From Enterococcus sp. MMGLQ5-1 (lineage in GTDB: Bacteria; Bacillota; Bacilli; Lactobacillales; Streptococcaceae), in assembly GCF_013155265.1 (NCBI RefSeq), contig NZ_JABJXU010000001.1, forward strand, positions 186,001-250,000: 64,000 nt of DNA, in the 5' to 3' direction. The notes under the pieces are model-generated. The model did no database searches, had not been told where the DNA came from, and saw only the letters and a program-made list of their open reading frames with translations. Position 1 is the first letter of the stretch; the number at the start of each line of letters is the position of its first letter. Positions 59,002 to 64,000 of the stretch are shown piece by piece. Position numbers and translations under genes: made by a program.

Positions 59002-59427
59002 ATTATAAATAATTCACATGATTCCCACATTCAACATACATTTGATAGTTATTGTAAGAAGGTTATTCGAAACGAAGCAAGAAATATTCAAAAACAGAAA
59101 GCAAGATTTAGAGCCTATCAAACATCGTTTTCGTTACTATCAGAAGAAAATATAAATGCACTGAGCTATAAAGATAGTAGTCTGGAAAATAGTTTTGAAT
59201 TGAAGATGTTAAATAGCACGATTACGATTATTGATCCGCTCCTATTTAACGCAATTAATCGGCTAACCGAAAATCAAAGTGAGGTGATCTTGCTTTTTTA
59301 CTTCTATGGTTTTAATGATCGAGAAATCGCTGAATTAAATCATATGAGTGTCAGTGGGATTTGGTACCAGCGCCAGATGGCAATTAAGGAAATGAGGCGA
59401 TATTTGGAGGAAAAACATTATGAGTAA
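59002..59427 (+). CDS. Sigma-70-like ICE regulator (Orf7-like), non-AUG start
   Basis: The open frame of about 141 codons encodes a sigma-factor-like helix-turn-helix protein: HTFDSYCKKVIRNEARNIQK at the start and a region-4-type HTH, NQSEVILLFYFYGFNDREIA with SVSGIWYQRQ, at the end. This corresponds to Orf7 of Tn916-type elements, which regulates conjugation. A perfect AGGAGG (58991-58996) lies upstream, but the first codons are ATT (59002) and ATA (59005). The first ATG (59200) would remove half the protein. Initiation at ATT/ATA is inferred. It overlaps the next gene by eight bases. Confidence 0.75.
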   Translation: MINNSHDSHIQHTFDSYCKKVIRNEARNIQKQKARFRAYQTSFSLLSEENINALSYKDSSLENSFELKMLNSTITIIDPLLFNAINRLTENQSEVILLFYFYGFNDREIAELNHMSVSGIWYQRQMAIKEMRRYLEEKHYE

Positions 59428-59659
59428 GTTTTCCCAATATTCCTTGTTACCGATTCGAATTATTAGACTTGCAACAAAAGGAGATCCAATTGCCATGCAA
59501 TACGTATTAACACGATATCGTAGTTATATTCTAAAATTATCATCATTAAATAGGTACGAAAATGATAGTGAGGAATTAATTTATGTTGATGAGTATATGC
59601 GAAGGCAACTAGAAACAAAATTGATAGAGAAGGTATTAAAGTTTGATGTTACTAGATAA
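59420..59659 (+). CDS. HTH-type ICE regulator (Orf8-like)
   Basis: The 79-residue protein overlaps the sigma-like gene by eight bases and has a TTTGGAGGAA site. Text (IIRLATKGDPIAMQYVLTRY, RRQLETKLIEKVLKFDV) matches the small helix-turn-helix protein called Orf8 in Tn916. The pair is thought to drive expression of transfer genes; the molecular function is not established. Confidence 0.8.
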   Translation: MSKFSQYSLLPIRIIRLATKGDPIAMQYVLTRYRSYILKLSSLNRYENDSEELIYVDEYMRRQLETKLIEKVLKFDVTR

Positions 59660-59745
59660 ATTAATTATCCCTTTCCATTTTAACGGCCAATGAAAATTAT
59701 TAAAATAATTAATGATTTTCGTGGGCTGTTAACAAATAGCCAGTT

Positions 59746-59763
59746 TGTACTTTGAAAACTGAA
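59746..59763 (+). promoter_or_regulatory. boxA-like antitermination sequence
   Basis: TGTACTTTGAAAACTGAA closely resembles the boxA/spacer sequence of Firmicute rRNA operons (TGTTCTTTGAAAACT). Outside rRNA operons this is unusual. It could recruit Nus factors to a long ICE transcript. This is inference from sequence similarity. Confidence 0.45.
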
Positions 59764-59783
59764 TAAATGTCTATCAGTACATT

Positions 59784-59894
59784 CTACTTATAATAAGCCA
59801 TGTTCTAGTTACGCCATGATAAGTGTTTACTTGGAGCGAATCATTTTCTAGAATGGATTAATCTAGTCAGATTAATGCGATGAATTATAAGTAG
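59784..59894 (+). ncRNA. Possible structured RNA upstream of excisionase
   Basis: An 11-bp perfect long-range stem (59784-59794 with 59884-59894) encloses about 90 bases. These include the perfect hairpin ATTAATCT-AGTC-AGATTAAT (59857-59876). The nested perfect stems suggest a folded RNA element. Class and function are unknown. Confidence 0.45.
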
Positions 59895-60068
59895 GATAAT
59901 GATACTTCCGTAAGGCTCGCCATAAACTTGGGGAGAGGTGAAAGACCTATGTGCTTTTGACAAAAGCAGCTGATAGATGGAGAAAACGTTTAAAATAATT
60001 GCTTTCGTCTTATAAAGCGATAAAATAATAGATGGATATTGTATTGACTCGACCGAGAAAGGAGCACT

Positions 60069-60323
60069 ATGATAAAAACGATGACACGAAGTGATTTAAT
60101 GGCTTTGGGTTATGGGCCTTCTTTTTCAAGAGATATTATTCGTCAAGCAAAATATTTGATGATTGAAAAAGGGTTTGGTTTTTATAAAACAAAGAAATTA
60201 GGTCGAGTTCCAGTTGAAGCAGTGGAGGAAATATTAGGCATAAAATTTAGCCAAGAAGAGTTACGGTTATTGCGCACAACAGATGGCACTACTTTAATCA
60301 AGAAGGGAAACTTAAATGATTAA
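60069..60323 (+). CDS. DUF3173 excisionase-like protein
   Basis: The 84-residue protein has DUF3173 text: TRSDLMALGYGPSFSRDIIR, then QAKYLMIEKG, GFYKTKKLGRVPVEAVEEIL. Such proteins are found directly before the integrase in Tn5801-type ICEs and serve as excisionase. An AAAGGAGC site precedes the ATG, and the 3' end overlaps the integrase start by eight bases, so xis and int are coupled. Confidence 0.85.
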   Translation: MIKTMTRSDLMALGYGPSFSRDIIRQAKYLMIEKGFGFYKTKKLGRVPVEAVEEILGIKFSQEELRLLRTTDGTTLIKKGNLND

Positions 60324-61506
60324 AGTCAATAAACGTTCCAATGGTACGTATGAATTTCGAGCAAGTTTAGGTTTTGATCCGAAAACAGGTAAACGGGTTC
60401 AAAAAAGAATGAGTGGCTTTAGAACGAAAGCTGCGGCTAATAAAGCCTATGCACAGTTACTTGTTGATTTTGAAAATGGTTTATTTGATGAATCAGATGA
60501 ATCAGAATCTAAGCATATGAATTTTCAAGAATTCACTCAAAATATTTTTGTGCCTTGGTACAAAACACGAGTGAAAGAGAGTACCTATCTTAATCGTAAA
60601 CAGTCTATCAATAAACATTTTGCTTATTTTTACAAAATGAATTTAGATGAAATTACACCATTAGTTTTGCAAGAATGGCAGATTAAAATTCGAAAAAAAT
60701 GTTCAAGTCAATATGTTCGGTCAATACAAGGTCTATTATCGATTGCTTTTGATCGAGCGATTCTTTTAGGATTAATGCCAGAAAATCCCTCTAAAGTGAT
60801 TGGCAATGTTAAGAAAGAAAAGAGTCAAATTGATTTTTGGACGAAAGAAGAATTTGAGAAAGTCATTGCTAAGATTTATCTGGGAGACTATTTTCAACAT
60901 TTTCAATTTGTCGCAATTTGGTTTTTGTTCATGACAGGTATGCGAGTGGGTGAAGCAACCGCAATTCAGTGGTCGGATATTGATTTTGAGAAGCGGACAT
61001 TGACTATTAATAAAACATTGTTTTATCAAAATGTCGATAACTACCACTTTACTGAACCTAAAACGAGAGCTAGTAATCGAACAATTGCCTTAGATACGGA
61101 TACAATAAACATTTTGCAAGAGTGGTTCGAGATTCAAACAACCAATTGTCAATCGGAATTTGTTTTATCCTACAATGGTGTCCCCACACAAAAATCAACG
61201 ATTGCTTACGCGATTAATCGTTACTCAAAAGCTGCAAAAGTTCATCGAATCAGAATTCATGGCTTACGTCATTCGCATGCGTCACTTTTGATTAGTATGG
61301 GAGAAAATCCATTAATTGTTAAAGAGCGATTAGGGCATGAGGATATTCAAACCACTTTAGGAACATACGGTCACTTGTATCCAAACAGTAATTTTGAGGT
61401 GGCTGATCACCTAAGTGGCTTTGTTAATCGAAAGACAAGTAAAGATACCAAAATTAAGCATTATAGTAGTAATCAATTCATCAAAACAGCTTACGGTAAA
61501 AATTAG
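60316..61506 (+). CDS. int: Tn916-family tyrosine integrase
   Basis: The 396-residue protein has an N-terminal arm-binding domain (NGTYEFRASLGFDPKTGKRV), a SAM-like core-binding domain and the catalytic domain with Arg in TGMRVGEA, HxxR in HGLRHSHASLL, and LGHEDIQTTLGTYGHLYP with His and the nucleophile Tyr. It lies at the right end of the ICE, reading toward guaA, and integrates at the guaA 3' core. Unlike the recombinase at 16573, this one is full length. Confidence 0.95.
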   Translation: MIKVNKRSNGTYEFRASLGFDPKTGKRVQKRMSGFRTKAAANKAYAQLLVDFENGLFDESDESESKHMNFQEFTQNIFVPWYKTRVKESTYLNRKQSINKHFAYFYKMNLDEITPLVLQEWQIKIRKKCSSQYVRSIQGLLSIAFDRAILLGLMPENPSKVIGNVKKEKSQIDFWTKEEFEKVIAKIYLGDYFQHFQFVAIWFLFMTGMRVGEATAIQWSDIDFEKRTLTINKTLFYQNVDNYHFTEPKTRASNRTIALDTDTINILQEWFEIQTTNCQSEFVLSYNGVPTQKSTIAYAINRYSKAAKVHRIRIHGLRHSHASLLISMGENPLIVKERLGHEDIQTTLGTYGHLYPNSNFEVADHLSGFVNRKTSKDTKIKHYSSNQFIKTAYGKN

Positions 61507-61527
61507 TTATTTTAAGCTAAAAAAATA

Positions 61528-61545
61528 GTGTGCCACAACTGTGCC
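61528..61545. repeat. Arm-type repeats, right end of ICE
   Basis: GTGTGCC (61528-61534) and CTGTGCC (61539-61545) have an 11-bp period, 59 bp from the core. They mirror the pair at 25499-25516. Confidence 0.75.
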
Positions 61546-61552
61546 ACACCAG

Positions 61553-61593
61553 AAAAAGAACTTCAAAACCCTTGGTATGACAAGGGTTTGAAG
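61553..61593 (-). terminator. Terminator for guaA supplied by the ICE
   Basis: CTTCAAAACCCTTG (61561-61574) pairs with CAAGGGTTTGAAG (61581-61593). On the minus strand it is followed by TTCTTTTTC. It lies inside the ICE, ten bases from the core, and will end guaA transcripts. Confidence 0.85.
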
Positions 61594-61602
61594 CGCCTGT
61601 AT

Positions 61603-63153
61603 CTATTCCCACTCTACCGTCGCTGGTGGCTTGCTCGTGATGTCATACACGATACGGTTAACGTGTGCAACTTCATTAACGATGCGTACAGAGATTTTTT
61701 GTAAAATATCCCAAGGGATTCGGGCAAAATCTGCGGTCATCCCATCAATAGAGGTGATCGCACGGATGCCAACGGTATAATCATAAGTCCGTCCATCACC
61801 CATCACGCCAACTGAGCGTGTGCCGGGTAATACGGTGAAGTATTGCCAGATTTCACGATCAAGACCTGCATTTTTGATTTCTTCACGTAAAATGGCATCT
61901 GATTCACGAACGATTTCAAGCTTTTCTGCTGAGATTTCACCTAAAACACGAATTCCTAAGCCTGGTCCTGGAAATGGCTGGCGCCAGACGATTTCATCAG
62001 GCATACCAAGCGCAGTACCTAAGGCACGAACCTCATCTTTAAAGAGGGTGTTTAATGGCTCAATAAGTTCAAATTGCATATCTTCAGGTAAACCACCAAC
62101 GTTATGATGCGATTTGATTGTTTGTGCGGTATCGGTACCTGATTCAATGACATCAGTATAGAGTGTACCCTGTGCTAAAAAGTCAACACCATCAAGCTTA
62201 GCGGCTTCGTCATCAAATAAGTAAACAAATTCATTCCCAATAATTTTGCGTTTTTGTTCAGGGTCGGAAACACCTGCCAATTTGTCTAAAAAACGCTTTT
62301 GAGCATCAACCTTGATAATATTCAAGCCAAATTTGCCGCCTAAGGTTTCCATGACCTGATCGGCTTCACCCTTACGTAGTAAACCATGGTCTACAAAGAT
62401 AGAAGTCAGCTGATCGCCAATCGCCTTTTGTAGTAAAACACCAACGACTGATGAGTCTACACCGCCTGAAAGACCAAGTAAGACCTTACGGTTGCCGACT
62501 TTTTCACGGATTTTAGCGATTTCTAGATCAATAAAATTACCCATTGACCAATTGCCCTCAGCTTGACAGATATTGAAGGCAAAATTTTTCAATAAATCAT
62601 TGCCATATTCTGTATGTCGTACTTCTGGATGGAATTGAATGCCAAAAATATTCCGTTCAGTATTTTCAATGGCGGCAAACGGGCAATCATGAGATACACC
62701 AGTTGTTACAAAGCCTTCTGGAATTTCGGTAACCGCATCACCATGACTCATTAAGACAACCTGCTCTTCTGGCGTACCATTAAAGAGTAATGAATCCTTA
62801 GTATGTGTTAATTTGGACTGACCATATTCACGATTACCAGCATTAGCCGCAGCGGCTACCTTGCCGCCGAGCTTATGAGTAATCAGCTGCATACCGTAGC
62901 AAATCCCTAAAATTGGAATGCCTAAATCGAAAATACCTTCGTCAACACCAAAGGAATTTTCATCATAAACGGAATTTGGACCGCCTGAGAAGATAATGCC
63001 GATTGGATTGATTGCTTTAACTTCCTCAGCGGTAATTTTATGGCTCAATAGCTCAGAAAAGACACCGAATTCACGAATTCGACGTGTAATTAGCTGATTG
63101 TACTGTGAACCGTAGTCTAAAACAATTATTTTTTCAGTGTTTAGCTTGCTCAA
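61603..63153 (-). CDS. guaA: GMP synthase (glutamine-hydrolysing)
   Basis: The 516-residue enzyme makes GMP from XMP using glutamine and ATP. The class I amidotransferase domain has the catalytic Cys in [10 protein letters not shown] and His/Glu in [11 protein letters not shown]. The ATP-pyrophosphatase domain has [14 protein letters not shown] (about residue 230). It ends ...VEWE, the Tn5801-type target. Base composition is clearly higher in GC than the mobile block, as expected of a core gene. It is transcribed after coaA in the same direction. Confidence 0.97.
   Translation of the reverse strand: MSKLNTEKIIVLDYGSQYNQLITRRIREFGVFSELLSHKITAEEVKAINPIGIIFSGGPNSVYDENSFGVDEGIFDLGIPILGICYGMQLITHKLGGKVAAAANAGNREYGQSKLTHTKDSLLFNGTPEEQVVLMSHGDAVTEIPEGFVTTGVSHDCPFAAIENTERNIFGIQFHPEVRHTEYGNDLLKNFAFNICQAEGNWSMGNFIDLEIAKIREKVGNRKVLLGLSGGVDSSVVGVLLQKAIGDQLTSIFVDHGLLRKGEADQVMETLGGKFGLNIIKVDAQKRFLDKLAGVSDPEQKRKIIGNEFVYLFDDEAAKLDGVDFLAQGTLYTDVIESGTDTAQTIKSHHNVGGLPEDMQFELIEPLNTLFKDEVRALGTALGMPDEIVWRQPFPGPGLGIRVLGEISAEKLEIVRESDAILREEIKNAGLDREIWQYFTVLPGTRSVGVMGDGRTYDYTVGIRAITSIDGMTADFARIPWDILQKISVRIVNEVAHVNRIVYDITSKPPATVEWE
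61604..61614. other. guaA attachment core, right end of ICE
   Basis: TATTCCCACTC overlaps the last codons of guaA (GAG TGG GAA TA). The element restores the stop codon because its first base gives TAG. The target is the one used by Tn5801-like ICEs. Confidence 0.88.
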
Positions 63154-63239
63154 TGTTTACTCCTTTAGCATGATAAATTAGAAATAATGTTATTTTCGGA
63201 AATATTTCCTGAAATTTACATAGTATAATCATTGTACCT

Positions 63240-63998
63240 TTAAAATTTCTTCAAGTAAATGGCATCAATATAGTGCTTTTGACTTTTATGCAAAATAATG
63301 TCTGCTCGGTTTCGTGTTGGCAGAATATATTCCATTAAATTAATTTTATTAATGGTGTTCCAGGTATCTGTCGCGAGGGCAATTGCATTTTTTAATGGCC
63401 ATTTTGCAACCTCATGATAATAATTTTGAGGATCATCCTTTGCAAGCTCAAGAATCAGCTTGAAGCGTTCAATATACCAATTGTAGATGAGATTTTCTTC
63501 AGCATCGACATAGATTGAAAAATCAAAAAAATCACTGACATATAAGTGCTGGTTATTTGGATTTTGAAAGACATTAATCCCTTCAACAATTACAATATCT
63601 GGCTGAGTTAATATCTGTTTTTCATCCTTTAGAATATCATAAACTTCGTGAGAGTACACGGGTGATTCAATTCTTTTTTTGCCGCTTTTTAATTGATCTA
63701 AAAAAGTCAGTAATAAATCCATATTATAGCTCTCAGGGAAACCTTTTCGGTCTAAGATCCCTCGATCTCTTAATTCTTTATTTGGGTATAAAAAACCATC
63801 GGTGGTTACTAAATCGACAGTTAGGTTTTTGAAATATCTGGTTAGTAAGATTTGCAGTAATCTTGCTGTCGTGCTTTTACCTACGGCAACACTGCCAGCA
63901 ATCCCAATGATAAATGGGCGATTTGGTTCAAATTTTTGTAAGAACAGGCCCTTAGAAAAATTTAAATCCTCATAAGTTTTTTTATATAATCGAATTAG
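63240..63998 (-). CDS. coaA: Pantothenate kinase, 5' partial
   Basis: The frame is open from the right edge. The first visible residues ([12 protein letters not shown]) are followed by the P-loop [19 protein letters not shown], then TTDGFLYPN and [11 protein letters not shown], which are hallmarks of bacterial type I pantothenate kinase. It continues to [13 protein letters not shown] and [10 protein letters not shown]. It catalyses the first step of coenzyme A synthesis. About 50 residues are missing at the N-terminus, beyond the window. The pairing with guaA is common in lactobacilli. Confidence 0.95.
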   Translation of the reverse strand, partial: LIRLYKKTYEDLNFSKGLFLQKFEPNRPFIIGIAGSVAVGKSTTARLLQILLTRYFKNLTVDLVTTDGFLYPNKELRDRGILDRKGFPESYNMDLLLTFLDQLKSGKKRIESPVYSHEVYDILKDEKQILTQPDIVIVEGINVFQNPNNQHLYVSDFFDFSIYVDAEENLIYNWYIERFKLILELAKDDPQNYYHEVAKWPLKNAIALATDTWNTINKINLMEYILPTRNRADIILHKSQKHYIDAIYLKKF

Positions 63999-64000
63999 AT

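Larger units (their letters stand above)
59660..60068. other. Structured regulatory region upstream of xis
   Basis: No gene is visible in these 409 bp, but it is rich in structure. It contains a hairpin at about 59684-59731 (TAACGGCC...GGGCTGTTA), a boxA-like TGTACTTTGAAAACTGAA at 59746-59763, a long-range stem CTACTTATAAT/ATTATAAGTAG (59784-59794 with 59884-59894), and a perfect 8-bp hairpin inside it (59857-59876). A GC-richer segment (CTTCCGTAAGGCTCGCC and following) comes before the excisionase gene. It probably controls xis/int or transfer transcription. Confidence 0.6.

Overview
The window looks like a low-GC Lactobacillales chromosome, probably Lactobacillaceae. The support is the coaA-guaA pair, the galactitol PTS and tagatose-bisphosphate route, strong purine-rich ribosome binding sites and LPXTG-type surface proteins. 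The species cannot be fixed from the sequence alone. Host genes fill about 1-13.8 kb and 61.6-64 kb. Most of what lies between is mobile DNA stacked at the 3' end of guaA. Left arm (1-13.8 kb): a DeoR-type regulator (cut by the window edge), galactitol PTS IIA/IIB/IIC, galactitol-1-phosphate dehydrogenase, tagatose-1,6-bisphosphate aldolase and a LacX-like mutarotase form a galactitol catabolic operon. The tagatose-6-phosphate kinase that the route needs is not in view. Next come a DUF4395 membrane protein, a large wall-anchored protein, an aldo/keto reductase, and a divergent HxlR regulator / Old Yellow Enzyme pair. Mobile block (about 13.8-61.6 kb): the 11-bp core TATTCCCACTC (reverse complement GAGTGGGAATA, the end of guaA) occurs at 16545, 25395 and 61604. 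The known Tn5801-like elements use this same guaA site. The three cores delimit two tandem elements. Element 1 (16545-25405) keeps an N-terminally truncated integrase and carries mostly defence-like genes: a DUF262 protein with its partner gene destroyed by an IS30 copy, an HTH/membrane-protein pair, and a three-gene operon of HEPN-like protein, Abi-type reverse transcriptase and Abi-C protein. Element 2 (25395-61614) is a Tn916/Tn5801-type ICE with a HEPN nuclease candidate, an LPXTG adhesin, a conjugation module, a YjdF gene under a probable yjdF riboswitch, and a cargo block. The cargo is an OLD nuclease, a thymidylate synthase, a LicT-controlled beta-glucoside PTS with phospho-beta-glucosidase, and a MarR-linked redox/efflux cluster. 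Regulatory genes, a DUF3173 excisionase and the integrase close the element. Each element has its own pair of arm-type repeats near both ends. A further repeat pair with the same 11-bp period, just left of 16545, suggests the right end of a third, older element. How the genes work together: the ICE has the relaxase, VirB4, VirB6-like, TcpC/D/E and wall-hydrolase genes needed for transfer. However, its FtsK-type coupling protein has lost the core of its P-loop, apparently by a 12-nt in-frame deletion, so self-transfer is doubtful unless this is complemented. The strongest candidate for an undescribed system is the RT operon in element 1: a reverse transcriptase translationally coupled to a HEPN-like protein and followed by a second HEPN-superfamily (Abi-C) protein.
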